Notes: a model not told the origin generated them from the sequence alone. Positions 1-8,256 are shown, numbered from the stretch's first letter. The stretch: 64,000 bases of DNA from Gammaproteobacteria bacterium (GCA_026398875.1 JAPLSB010000019.1:372001-436000), one strand, 5' to 3'. Translations and numbers: made by a program.

Positions 1-39
1 AAAAACGGCGGCCTCGCCATTGAGCCGAAGCGTCCACAC
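1..39 (-). CDS. Possible 5' end of a divergent gene (partial)
   Basis: Read on the minus strand, a GTG at 39-37 opens a frame that stays open to the window edge, beginning MWTLRLNGEAAVF. The same frame extends back to an ATG at 90-88, but that start would overlap the GTG of the plus-strand exporter gene. The residues look protein-like, yet only 13 to 30 codons are visible, so nothing can be said of function. A plus-strand frame is also open from base 1 to a stop at 79-81, so this call is weak. Confidence 0.25.
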   Translation of the reverse strand, partial: MWTLRLNGEAAVF

Positions 40-77
40 CTCATAATTCCCTTGACGTTCAACCCCATCCTGCCGCC

Positions 78-1808
78 GTGACCGACTCATCGACCGCAAC
101 AGAGCGCCGCTCCGCTTTGTTCAAAGCCATTCTCGGCCCGGAAAAATCCTTCTATTGGCTTGCCGCGATCTACAGCATCGCCACGTCGGTACTCAGTCTT
201 GCCGTACCGCTGTCGGTGCAGCTGCTGATTGCCACGGTATCGAATACCGCGATGCTGCAGCCGGTGGTCGTGCTGGCCCTGATCCTGTTTTCGCTGCTGG
301 CCATGTACGGCGCGCTGTACGCGGTGCAGGCGCATCTGATGGATCGTTTCGAGCGTCGCTTCTTTGCTCGCTACACGCAGGAAATCGTGCTGCGCAGTGT
401 CTACAGCGCCGTCGCTGCCGGCCGGCGCATGAATCGCGAGGAATTGGCCAACCGCTTCTTCGAGATCGTCACGGTCCAGCGCAACGTGCCGATACTCGCA
501 CTCAAGGGCACGACGATCCTGATGCAGGCGATCGTCGGGATCATCGTGGTGTCGGCCTATCACCCGGCGTTCGTCGTGTTCAGCCTCCTGCTGCTGCTGA
601 TCGCCTGGCTGGTCTGGAAGATCTGGGCTGCCCGCGCGATCGAGACCAAGGTCTACGCCTCGAAAGCCAAGTTCAAGGCCGCACGCTGGCTGGAGGAAAT
701 GGCGCATGCGCACGCCTCGTTCCAGTCCACCCGCACGATTCGCTACGCCACCGACGAGGCGGAGCACCTGATCGCCGGATATGCCAGCGCCCATCGCAAG
801 CACTTCAGCTTCAAGCTGGCGCAGACACTGGGTTATTTCGGGCTGTACGCGGTCGCGAGTGCGGCTCTGCTTGGCATTGGTGGCTGGCTGGTGATCAGCA
901 ACGAGCTGACGCTAGGTCAACTGGTGGCGGCGGAGCTGATCTTCGCGACCGTCTTCTACTCGCTGACCCAGTTGCCGGGGCTGCTCGACCAGTACTACGA
1001 CCTTTGCGCGGCGGTCGACAAGCTCGGCGAGTTTCTCGAACTGGAACTCGAGGAAGTGGGTCCGGGCGAACCGGTCCCGACAGGCGCCTGCGGCCTGACG
1101 CTCGACGCGGCGACGATCGCCGTCGGCAGCGCACAGGAGCCCGCGCGGTTCAGCTTCACCGTGCCGGCCGGGCGCAAGGTTTTCGTGAACTGCGAAGACG
1201 ATGCCCTGCGCGACAGCTTGCTGGCGATCCTGCGCAGGCACCGCCCGCTGATTTCCGGGCGCATGCGGCTTGGTCAGACCGAGCTCAACGACATTCACCT
1301 GCACAGCCTCCGTGAAGCGGTGCTGGTGATCGACTCGTACGACCCGCTGGAGCGTTCGATCGCGGAAAATCTTGGCCTGAATAATCCCGCCATCACCCGC
1401 AGCGCCATGCGTGAGGTGCTCGATACGCTGGGTCTGTCGGCCGATATCGACCGTCTTCCGCAGGGTCTGGACACGGTCCTGTCGCGCGGCGGTGATCCGC
1501 TGACGCCGGAGCAGATGCTGCTGCTGCGCATCGCGTCCTCGCTGCTCGACCGACCGCGGCTGCTGATCGTCACACCGGCCGCCGACCGTCTTTCGCTGGC
1601 GCAGCGGCAGGCGGTACTCGACGCCGTGCGCCGACAGCCGGACCTGACCTATCTGCAGTTCAGCCGCCGTGCCGACATCATCGGCTTCGATTCGGCGCTG
1701 GACATCACGGCAACCGAACAACGCTGGATTGAAGACGTGCGAAGCCTGCAGCAGACCCGGCCAGCCGCTACGGCACTGCCGGCCAGCGCAACCGGAAACG
1801 AGGGATAA
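78..1808 (+). CDS. ABC-type exporter with degenerate ATPase domain
   Basis: A 576-residue half-transporter starting with GTG. The first ~300 residues hold about six hydrophobic helices (near 25-50, 62-82, 148-182, 250-272, 280-297) typical of an ABC type-1 exporter membrane domain. The C-terminal ~200 residues keep the ABC ATPase fold outline (R-P-LISGRMRLG, SLREAV, then D-R-P-RLLIV) but lack the catalytic motifs. The Walker A site reads VNCEDDALRDSL with no GxxGxGKS, the signature is LTPEQ instead of LSGGQ, Walker B reads LLIVTPA instead of LLLDEP, and the H-loop position is FSRR. It is followed after 2 bases by an HlyD adaptor and then a TolC homologue, so it should be the inner-membrane part of a tripartite exporter. 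By family knowledge such a domain could not hydrolyse ATP alone; a partner ATPase elsewhere, or a non-hydrolytic role, is inferred. Substrate unknown. Confidence 0.85.
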   Translation: MTDSSTATERRSALFKAILGPEKSFYWLAAIYSIATSVLSLAVPLSVQLLIATVSNTAMLQPVVVLALILFSLLAMYGALYAVQAHLMDRFERRFFARYTQEIVLRSVYSAVAAGRRMNREELANRFFEIVTVQRNVPILALKGTTILMQAIVGIIVVSAYHPAFVVFSLLLLLIAWLVWKIWAARAIETKVYASKAKFKAARWLEEMAHAHASFQSTRTIRYATDEAEHLIAGYASAHRKHFSFKLAQTLGYFGLYAVASAALLGIGGWLVISNELTLGQLVAAELIFATVFYSLTQLPGLLDQYYDLCAAVDKLGEFLELELEEVGPGEPVPTGACGLTLDAATIAVGSAQEPARFSFTVPAGRKVFVNCEDDALRDSLLAILRRHRPLISGRMRLGQTELNDIHLHSLREAVLVIDSYDPLERSIAENLGLNNPAITRSAMREVLDTLGLSADIDRLPQGLDTVLSRGGDPLTPEQMLLLRIASSLLDRPRLLIVTPAADRLSLAQRQAVLDAVRRQPDLTYLQFSRRADIIGFDSALDITATEQRWIEDVRSLQQTRPAATALPASATGNEG

Positions 1809-1810
1809 GC

Positions 1811-2857
1811 ATGCAATCGATTCCGAAGCTCGACGCTGCGTACACCGCGTCATTCCAGACCATCAAGGCCCTTGTACCGCCGAGGCCGACCCGCAGCCTG
1901 GCGCGCTTGATCCTGGTCATCCTGACGCTGCTCGTCGTGCTGTTGAGCACGGCGCCGTGGATCCAGACGGCATCTGGCAGCGGCCAGATCATCGCCCTTG
2001 ATCCGACCAACCGGGTGCAATCGGTCACCGCGTCGGTCAGCGGCAGGATCAAGCAGTGGCACGTGGAGGAAGGCAGCCGCGTGAAGCTCGGCGATCCGCT
2101 GGTCGAGCTGACCGACAACGACCCGAACTACACCGAGCGCCTGCAGGCCGAGGTCGATGCTGCCAAGGCGCGTCTGGAAGCGCGACGCATTGCCAGCGAG
2201 ATCGCGCTGATCGACGTCGATCGTCGCAAGCGCCTGTTCGACAAGGGCCTGGCGGCCAAGCGTGACGTCGAAGCAGCGAACATCCGCTGGCGCGAGCTGA
2301 AGGCCTCCGAAGCCAGCGCGGTGGCTGATCTGGTAAAGACCCAGACCGCCGTTTCGCGCCAGCAGACGCAGCTGGTCACCGCGCCGCGCGACGGCACGAT
2401 CCTGAAGATCTTCGGTGGCGACACGTCGACCTTCATCAAGGAAGGCGAGGTGCTGGTCAGCTTCGCGCCGGTCACCACGCAACGGGCGACCGAACTGTTC
2501 GTCAACGGGCTGGACGCCGTACTGGTTTCGCCGGGCCGTGAAGTACGGCTGAGCTTCGAAGGCTGGCCGGCCGTGCAGTTCAGCGGCTGGCCGTCGGTGG
2601 CGGTTGGCACCTTTCCGGGTATCGTGCAGTTCGTCGATGCCGCCGTGTCGGCCAACGGTCGCTATCGCGTCGTGGTGGCCGAAAAGCCGGGCGAGCCGTG
2701 GCCGGATGATCACTTCCTGCGCCTCGGCGGCCGTGCGCAGGGCTGGGTGCTGCTGAACGAAGTCAAGCTCGGCTACGAAATCTGGCGTCAGCTGAACTAC
2801 TTCCCGCCGGAGCCGACGACCGCGGTGACCGATGGCGGAACCGGAGCCAAGAAATGA
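1811..2857 (+). CDS. HlyD-family membrane fusion protein
   Basis: A 348-residue periplasmic adaptor that should bridge the inner-membrane exporter at 78-1808 and the TolC-like channel at 2854-4302. A single hydrophobic anchor lies near residues 28-48 (LARLILVILTLLVVLL). It is followed by the first half of a lipoyl-like domain (VSGRIKQWHVEEGSRVKLGD), a helical hairpin (about 110-190, rich in Lys/Glu/Arg), the second lipoyl half (VTAPRDGTILKI), and a beta-barrel region. Its stop codon overlaps the next start (ATGA), so expression is translationally coupled. Length and domain order are normal for the family. The cargo cannot be read from the adaptor. Confidence 0.88.
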   Translation: MQSIPKLDAAYTASFQTIKALVPPRPTRSLARLILVILTLLVVLLSTAPWIQTASGSGQIIALDPTNRVQSVTASVSGRIKQWHVEEGSRVKLGDPLVELTDNDPNYTERLQAEVDAAKARLEARRIASEIALIDVDRRKRLFDKGLAAKRDVEAANIRWRELKASEASAVADLVKTQTAVSRQQTQLVTAPRDGTILKIFGGDTSTFIKEGEVLVSFAPVTTQRATELFVNGLDAVLVSPGREVRLSFEGWPAVQFSGWPSVAVGTFPGIVQFVDAAVSANGRYRVVVAEKPGEPWPDDHFLRLGGRAQGWVLLNEVKLGYEIWRQLNYFPPEPTTAVTDGGTGAKK

Positions 2858-4302
2858 AACGCCGCGGGCTCGCCTTCGGCGCCGGTCTGCTGCTGGCCGT
2901 CTCGGCGTGGGCGGAAACGGCAACGACCAGCGCCCCACCCGTCTCCGAAGGCACACCGTTGACCTTGGAAACGGTGCTGTCGAGCAGCCGTGAACGCTAT
3001 CCGCAGGTCCTGGCGGCGCAGGAAAAGATCCGCGCCCAGTCCGGCAAGCTGCTGTCGAGCGAAGGCGCGTTCGACCGCTACGCCGAGCAGACCAGCAAGA
3101 GCCGGCTCAGCGGCTACTACGACGGACGCTACACCAGCACCAAGCTGGTCCAGCCGCTCAGCAGCTTCAGCACCGATGTCTACGGCAGCTATCGGGTTTC
3201 CGGCGGCGACTTCCCGATCTACGAGGACGAGGCGTTCACGCTGGATGCCGGCGAGTTCAAGGTCGGCGCCGTATTCTCGCTGCTGCGTGACCGCGACATC
3301 GACAGCCGCCGCGCCAAGCTGCGCGACAACCAGCTTGCCCTCGGCCAGAGCGAACTCGATGCACTGCTGACCCGGGTTCGCGTCCAGCACGACGCGATGA
3401 CCGCCTACGCGGACTGGATTGCGGCTGGCGAAGCGCTGGCGGTCTATCGCGATCTGCTGGACCTCGCCGAACGCCGCAATGACGGACTCGACACGCGCGT
3501 GCAGGAAGGCGATCTGGCGCAGGTCTATCTGAACGAAAACCGTCAATACATCCTGCGCCGGCGCGGTTTCGTCGTCGAAGCCGAGCGCAAGCTGGTGGCC
3601 GCCGCCAACAAGCTGTCGCTGTACCTGCGCCACGCCGATGGCACACCGCGACTGCCACTGGAAGCCGAACTGCCCCGCCGCTGGCCGAACCCGCCGGTGC
3701 TGCTTGATCCGACCACCGTCGATGCCGCGATCCGGGCCGCGCTCGGCACGCGGCCGGAAGTCGGTGTGCTGGCAGCGGACATCGAACGCGAACGGCTCAA
3801 CCTGGCGCTGGGGCAGAACCTGCTGAAGCCGCGCGTCGACCTGAATCTGGAAGCGGCACGCGACTTTGGCAGCGGCCAGAAAAGCCGCACCGGCACCGAC
3901 ACGATCGTGCGCCTCGATGTCACGATCCCGATCGAGACCCGTACCGCGCGCGGGCAGATCAGCACTGCGCAGGCCAATCTGTCGCGGCTGGACTACGACC
4001 GGCGGCTGCTAGAAGAGCGCATCGACGTCGAGATCCGCACGCTGGCCAATGACCTGTCGGCGGCCTTCCGCTTCGTCGAACTCGCGACTCAGGAAGTCGA
4101 GCAGGCCGACGTGCTGTCGCGCGCCGAACGCGATCGTTTCGCCGAGGGCGCCAGCGACTTCTTCCTGGTCAACCTGCGCGAAGAATCCGCCGCCAATGCG
4201 CGGGTACGCGAAATCGAAGCGCATCTGCGCTACCTCGGCGCGCTGGCCGACTTCTACGCCTCGACCGTGCAGCGTGAACCGTTGGGTTTGGGGGCTAGCT
4301 GA
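2854..4302 (+). CDS. TolC-family outer membrane channel
   Basis: A 482-residue protein with an N-terminal signal peptide (about residues 1-21, ending in AWAET) and two repeats of long amphipathic helices characteristic of outer membrane efflux proteins (for example around residues 135-230 and 345-445, including TAQANLSRLDYDRRLLEERI). It should form the trimeric outer-membrane duct for the exporter encoded just upstream. The ATG overlaps the stop of the HlyD gene by four bases. No lipobox is seen, which separates it from NodT-type lipoproteins. It is the last gene of the operon; a toxin-antitoxin pair follows on the opposite strand. Confidence 0.85.
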   Translation: MKRRGLAFGAGLLLAVSAWAETATTSAPPVSEGTPLTLETVLSSSRERYPQVLAAQEKIRAQSGKLLSSEGAFDRYAEQTSKSRLSGYYDGRYTSTKLVQPLSSFSTDVYGSYRVSGGDFPIYEDEAFTLDAGEFKVGAVFSLLRDRDIDSRRAKLRDNQLALGQSELDALLTRVRVQHDAMTAYADWIAAGEALAVYRDLLDLAERRNDGLDTRVQEGDLAQVYLNENRQYILRRRGFVVEAERKLVAAANKLSLYLRHADGTPRLPLEAELPRRWPNPPVLLDPTTVDAAIRAALGTRPEVGVLAADIERERLNLALGQNLLKPRVDLNLEAARDFGSGQKSRTGTDTIVRLDVTIPIETRTARGQISTAQANLSRLDYDRRLLEERIDVEIRTLANDLSAAFRFVELATQEVEQADVLSRAERDRFAEGASDFFLVNLREESAANARVREIEAHLRYLGALADFYASTVQREPLGLGAS

Positions 4303-4312
4303 CGCTTCGTTG

Positions 4313-4609
4313 TCACTCGATGCGAAGCCCAGCCTCGCGCTGGTGGCGGATAGCGAGAATCAGCACCGTGTCCTGGGCCGACTCGAAGCTGTAGAGCGCG
4401 ACATACCCAGTACGTCCGCGGGAGATGATCAACTCCCGCAACCCGGCCTCGACCGGTCTCCCCACCAGCGGATGATTGGCAAGCACCTCGACCGCCTCGG
4501 CGATCAAGTCGATGGTGGCCGGCGCTGCGACCGGATCGACATCGAGCAGGAAGTCGCTCAGCCGTTCGAGATCGTCGAGCGCCCGGACCGCATAGATCAG
4601 TCGCGCCAA
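4313..4609 (-). CDS. ParE/RelE-superfamily toxin
   Basis: A 98-residue protein with the ParE/RelE core: an N-terminal strand (RLIYAVRALDDLERL), a helix pair, then ANHPLVGRPV and GLRELII, followed by the strand pair YVALYSFE and VLILAIRHQRE. The closing AIRHQRE is typical of ParE toxins. It starts with TTG inside the end of the antitoxin gene, overlapping by 13 bases, the usual antitoxin-first order. The family either poisons gyrase or cleaves mRNA; sequence alone does not tell which. It lies convergent to the TolC gene with a gap of about 10 bases. Confidence 0.8.
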   Translation of the reverse strand: MARLIYAVRALDDLERLSDFLLDVDPVAAPATIDLIAEAVEVLANHPLVGRPVEAGLRELIISRGRTGYVALYSFESAQDTVLILAIRHQREAGLRIE

Positions 4610-4881
4610 CGCCCAACCTGCGGTCGCGGAGACGTCTGACCGCGCACGCGGCTGCGCAGATAGTCATGTGCGGCTATGGAATCCACGCCCAGCCCGGTCT
4701 GAATCGCATCCGCTCTTGCCGCGAGGGCCTCGGCTAAAAACGCCGCGCGTTGTTCCGCAACGGCCACCGCCGACCGAATCGCCTCGACCATGAATGCGTG
4801 GGTGCTGACCCCTTCGCGGCGCGCGGCATCGGCTGCGAGATTCTTGAGGTCTTCAGGCAGCTTGAGCGAAGTGGTGGGCAT
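4597..4881 (-). CDS. Ribbon-helix-helix antitoxin
   Basis: A 94-residue partner of the toxin at 4313-4609. The N-terminus (TTSLKLPEDLKNLAADAAR, then EGVSTHAFMVEAIRSAV) is a ribbon-helix-helix DNA-binding fold of the CopG/ParD type: one beta strand and two helices. The C-terminal half is Ala-rich and should wrap the toxin. The gene precedes and overlaps the toxin gene, so the pair is one operon and is expected to repress itself. No clear palindrome was found directly upstream. Confidence 0.8.
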   Translation of the reverse strand: MPTTSLKLPEDLKNLAADAARREGVSTHAFMVEAIRSAVAVAEQRAAFLAEALAARADAIQTGLGVDSIAAHDYLRSRVRGQTSPRPQVGRWRD

Positions 4882-5149
4882 CGAGAGAAGGAAATTGATC
4901 GCGAGGTGTTACCAAGCTAGCACCACGGCAATCGCCGGATCAACACCGGCCACTGAAGCGTCACGACGCTGTAGGCAGCCCGGATCTCCGGAAGGACCTT
5001 AGCCCGATCAATGGCTTGGGGACTCGATGAAGTTTCATTGGATTTCCGTTGGGAATCCGTGAGGACTTCCCGGTGGAGCCATTGCCAAGGTCCGGAAAGC
5101 GCCAGCAGCCCTGCTGCCAATACGGCGGCATCCACCGGAGACCCAGATC
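4882..5149. other. Intergenic region, divergent promoters
   Basis: This gap separates the leftward antitoxin gene from the rightward lipoprotein gene, so it should carry both promoters. I found no convincing -35/-10 pair or strong palindrome. GGAG about 7 bases before the ATG at 5150 is a usable ribosome binding site. Confidence 0.4.
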
Positions 5150-5821
5150 ATGGACAGAATTCTCAACATCGAAAGTCGCTTCGTTGCGGCCGCCATCGGC
5201 CTTCTGCTAGCGGGCTGCTCGGCATTCACGCCACCGATCGAGAAGCCGATCATCGAGGACAGATCACATGCCTCGGCGGAGGGTGCCAAGGTTGCCGTTT
5301 TTTCAACAACGGCAGCCAGGCGCAGCGTACTGGTGCACTTTGCTCAGGGCGCTGCAGCAGCGCAGGTCTGCGCCGAGGCGCCGCCAGACACTGCCGACGC
5401 CCTGATCAGCAGCCTCGCAGTCTCCGCCCAGTTGAAGGCCAAGAAAGGCACCGAAGCGGAAGGTGAAGCGCAGGCTGAACTGAAGCGAGAACTGGCAACC
5501 ACAGTCAATGCGCTGCTGGATCGATCGCAGGGCCTGCAGCTGTTCCGCGACGGCGCATTTCATCTGTGTCTCGCTCGCCAGAACGGCGCCATCAAGGATG
5601 CCGAGTACGCGGCGCAGTACTCCGCTCTGCTTAGCCAGACGGCTGATCTGATCCGTGCGGAAATTGCTGCGATGGAAGCACGAAATGCCCGCAGGGCAGC
5701 ACAGGCAGCTGCCGACTCGCAGTCCGCTTCCGATGCTGCCGCAGCACGAGCCGAGAAGGCTGCAGCGGACGCGCGCAGCGCTGCGAAGGATGCGGCCGGT
5801 ACAGTTGGCGACGGCGATTGA
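5150..5821 (+). CDS. Predicted lipoprotein of unknown function
   Basis: A 223-residue protein starting with a short hydrophobic segment and a lipobox (LLLAGC, Cys at about residue 23), so it should be lipid-anchored. The middle part has no domain I recognise. The last ~60 residues are an Ala-rich, charge-alternating helix (AARAEKAAADARSAAKDA) that looks like a coiled coil, as in proteins that span the periplasm. It is the first gene of a four-gene run; the next start lies 4 bases after its stop, so it probably belongs to that operon. Function unknown. Confidence 0.75.
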   Translation: MDRILNIESRFVAAAIGLLLAGCSAFTPPIEKPIIEDRSHASAEGAKVAVFSTTAARRSVLVHFAQGAAAAQVCAEAPPDTADALISSLAVSAQLKAKKGTEAEGEAQAELKRELATTVNALLDRSQGLQLFRDGAFHLCLARQNGAIKDAEYAAQYSALLSQTADLIRAEIAAMEARNARRAAQAAADSQSASDAAAARAEKAAADARSAAKDAAGTVGDGD

Positions 5822-5825
5822 CGTC

Positions 5826-6419
5826 ATGACGCCGACAGTCGACAACCTTCGCCTTGCTCTTCAATGGCTGAGCTTCTTGCTCGGCTGCGCGAACCTGGGC
5901 CTGTTCAGCTGGGCGATTCGCGGCTACTTCCGGCCGGCGGTAGACGGCGGCGCTCGGCTCAGATTCGCAGTCGTCTGCGGCATCGCCTGCACGACGTTCA
6001 CGCCGATCGCGTTCTGGCTATGGACGCCTAGATCCTCGTCGCTGGCCATCCTTGCAGTTCCGCTCTATCTCGGTTCGACAGCGCTGTTTGGCTGGTCGGC
6101 AGTCAGCAACCGCGCTCAGCGTCTGGCGCTAGCCCTGACACGGGAAGCACCGACCCACCTGGTCACTCACGGCCCGTATCGCTATCTGCGGCATCCGTTC
6201 TACACATCGTATCTGTTGACCTGGCTGGCGGGCGTTTTGGCCGTCCAGCACCCAACAATGGTCGTTCCACTGATCGCGATGGGAACGATCTACCGGATCG
6301 CGGCGAACGACGAGGAACAACGATTTCTCGATGACCCACGTTTCGCTGCGGATTACCGTCGGCTTATGGCATCGACGGGACGATTCCTGCCGAAGTTCGT
6401 TGCCGGCGCTCGGCCATGA
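5826..6419 (+). CDS. Isoprenylcysteine methyltransferase-like membrane protein
   Basis: A 197-residue integral membrane protein. I place the start at the ATG at 5826, because the open frame upstream lies inside the lipoprotein gene. About five hydrophobic segments are visible. The motif GPYRYLRHPFY followed by a hydrophobic helix, and a final acidic stretch (NDEEQRFLDDPRF), match the ICMT/PEMT family of S-adenosylmethionine-dependent methyltransferases. In other systems such enzymes methylate lipids, carboxylates or small hydrophobic molecules; no substrate can be assigned here. The stop overlaps the next start (ATGA), so it is translationally coupled to the acyltransferase fusion. Confidence 0.75.
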   Translation: MTPTVDNLRLALQWLSFLLGCANLGLFSWAIRGYFRPAVDGGARLRFAVVCGIACTTFTPIAFWLWTPRSSSLAILAVPLYLGSTALFGWSAVSNRAQRLALALTREAPTHLVTHGPYRYLRHPFYTSYLLTWLAGVLAVQHPTMVVPLIAMGTIYRIAANDEEQRFLDDPRFAADYRRLMASTGRFLPKFVAGARP

Positions 6420-7525
6420 AGCTCGTGTTTCACGAAGTTACCGAAGCGCCGGAACGCGACGCCGTTGCTCGTCTGCGTTATCGCATTCATGTTGCCGAAC
6501 TCGGGAAACGGCCACTGGAGGCGGACCACGATCGCGAAATGCTGATCGACCGTCACGACGCTGACAGCGTGTTGCTGGCAGCGTTCGATGGCGATACGCC
6601 GGTCGGCACGGTACGCCTCACGCCGGGGACCGCGATCCCCAACGGCAGCGCGTGGTGGCGCTTCTATCAGTTCGACGCGTTCTCGCAGTACGACGACCGC
6701 GCTCGTTCTGTCACCTCGCGGCTGATGGTACTGCCCGAACTGCGCGGCACACTCGTCGCTGCGCAACTCTTGGCGATGGCTTACCAGCGAGGTCGCGAAC
6801 TCGGCACCATTTTCAACTTCATGCATTGCGCGCCGGGGCTTGTTGCAGTGCATGAGCAGATGGGCTTTCGTCGCTATACGAATGGCGCTGACGACCCCGA
6901 CGTGGGCTACCGCATTCCCATGGTGCTGATTGCAGATGACCGCACTTATCTCTCATCTCAGCGCTCGCCGTTTGCCGGGCTGTCGCTCAAGTACCCTGCC
7001 GATCCGGGTAACGCCCTGTGGTTCATGCAGCGCTTCGGGGCCCGATGTGGGCTCTCGACAGCGCGCACGCTGGGTGTCGCTCGATTCATGGAACTGATTG
7101 CAGAATGCAGCGCGCAAGCCCTCACTGGACTGAATGGCGACGAACTCACCATCATTCTTGAAAGCGCCGTTCTCCATCACTTCGAACCGGGATTCCGCGT
7201 CCTGAAGCGCGGCGACCGAGGTGGAGACCTGTTTCTGATCCTCAGCGGTCAAGTCACCGTCGGCCAAAACGTCTCCTCCGCTCGCCAGCCGATCGCGTCA
7301 ATCGGGCCCGGTGACTGCTTTGGCGATTACGCCTATCTCGGCGGCGGCACGTGTAATGCCGACATCACGGCGCTCAGTGAGGTGATGGCGATCTCGCTCA
7401 GCCGCGAGTCCTTCGAAAAGCTGCAGCGCAAACACCCGGCACTGGCGTTTCGGCTAGTCCTCAATCTTGCGGTGGCGGCCAGCCATCGCTTCGAAGTCAC
7501 TACCTCTCAGGAGCTTGCCGCATGA
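6416..7525 (+). CDS. GNAT acyltransferase fused to cNMP-binding-like domain
   Basis: A 369-residue two-domain protein. Residues 1-170 resemble GNAT/N-acyl-amino-acid synthase or autoinducer-synthase-like enzymes: RYRIHVAELG, then VGTVRLTPG (63-71), SRLMVLPELRG (101-111) and HEQMGFRRY. Residues ~225-350 form a cyclic-nucleotide-binding-like beta roll (FEPGFRVLKRGDRGGDLFLI, LSGQV, FGDYAYLGG). In the phosphate-binding cassette the usual FGE is FGD and the key Arg appears to be Cys/Asn (GGTCNADI), so canonical cAMP binding is doubtful. No helix-turn-helix follows, so it is not a Crp-type regulator. Inference: an acyltransferase with a regulatory or scaffold domain. Both ends overlap neighbouring genes by four bases. 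Confidence 0.75.
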   Translation: MKLVFHEVTEAPERDAVARLRYRIHVAELGKRPLEADHDREMLIDRHDADSVLLAAFDGDTPVGTVRLTPGTAIPNGSAWWRFYQFDAFSQYDDRARSVTSRLMVLPELRGTLVAAQLLAMAYQRGRELGTIFNFMHCAPGLVAVHEQMGFRRYTNGADDPDVGYRIPMVLIADDRTYLSSQRSPFAGLSLKYPADPGNALWFMQRFGARCGLSTARTLGVARFMELIAECSAQALTGLNGDELTIILESAVLHHFEPGFRVLKRGDRGGDLFLILSGQVTVGQNVSSARQPIASIGPGDCFGDYAYLGGGTCNADITALSEVMAISLSRESFEKLQRKHPALAFRLVLNLAVAASHRFEVTTSQELAA

Positions 7526-8202
7526 CCGCCATCAACGGCGTCGCCACGATACGCACGATCGCTGACCTCGATCGGCTGGTCGAGAACTGCGTGTCACGGA
7601 TGACCACTACGCGTGCCTGGCGCCTGCTGGACGATGGCGCTTTCCGCCCTGCGCACTATCAACGCCTGATCCGCTTCATCTACCACCAGACGGTCAGCGC
7701 ACCGCTGACCTTTGCGCTGGCCGGGGCCAACTGTGCACCGGCGCATGCCGTAATCCGCGACTACCTGCTGTATCACGCGATCGAGGAAAAAGATCACTGG
7801 AAGTGGGCGCGCGACGACCTGGCGGCCCTTGGCGATGACATCAGCGGGCTCGCCGACGAAGCGGCACCGACCAGCGTCGCCGCCTTCGTGGCATTCAACT
7901 TCCACCTTGCCCACAAGGCTCCGTTTGCGCGGATCGGTACCGCCTACTTCCTCGAAACCATGAGTGCGCGACTCGGTCCCGACACCGCGAGACGCATGGC
8001 GCTGCAAGCGGGACTGACGCCGGACCAGATGGTGTTCTTCGTTGGCCACGCAGAATCGGATCAGAGCCATTCCGCAGACCTGCGGAGGATCATCATGGCA
8101 GCGGCCATCAGCGAAACCGAATACGGCCTGCTCGGCTGGGCTGCGCAGACCAGCGCCGACCTGTATCGGATGATGTACGAGGAAGCGCTTTCCGGAACTT
8201 GA
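7522..8202 (+). CDS. Haem-oxygenase-like diiron oxidase (TenA/CADD-like fold)
   Basis: A 226-residue all-helical protein. Candidate metal ligands follow the haem-oxygenase-like diiron enzymes (CADD, UndA and relatives): a Glu/His cluster IEEKDHW (E88/E89, H92), E145 in YFLETMS, and H176-x3-D180-x2-H183 in GHAESDQSHSAD. The last spacing is the same as I recall for CADD. These enzymes cleave or oxidise small substrates using O2; PqqC and TenA are more distant relatives. It closes the four-gene run, starting inside the stop of the acyltransferase fusion. The likely role is oxidative tailoring of whatever the cluster makes. It could instead be an iron-independent TenA-like protein, but the ligand set argues against that. 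Confidence 0.75.
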   Translation: MTAINGVATIRTIADLDRLVENCVSRMTTTRAWRLLDDGAFRPAHYQRLIRFIYHQTVSAPLTFALAGANCAPAHAVIRDYLLYHAIEEKDHWKWARDDLAALGDDISGLADEAAPTSVAAFVAFNFHLAHKAPFARIGTAYFLETMSARLGPDTARRMALQAGLTPDQMVFFVGHAESDQSHSADLRRIIMAAAISETEYGLLGWAAQTSADLYRMMYEEALSGT

Positions 8203-8256
8203 TCCGGGTGACGCTTGAAGGGAATGGTTCGTGATCGGTCAGGTATCGTTCACACC

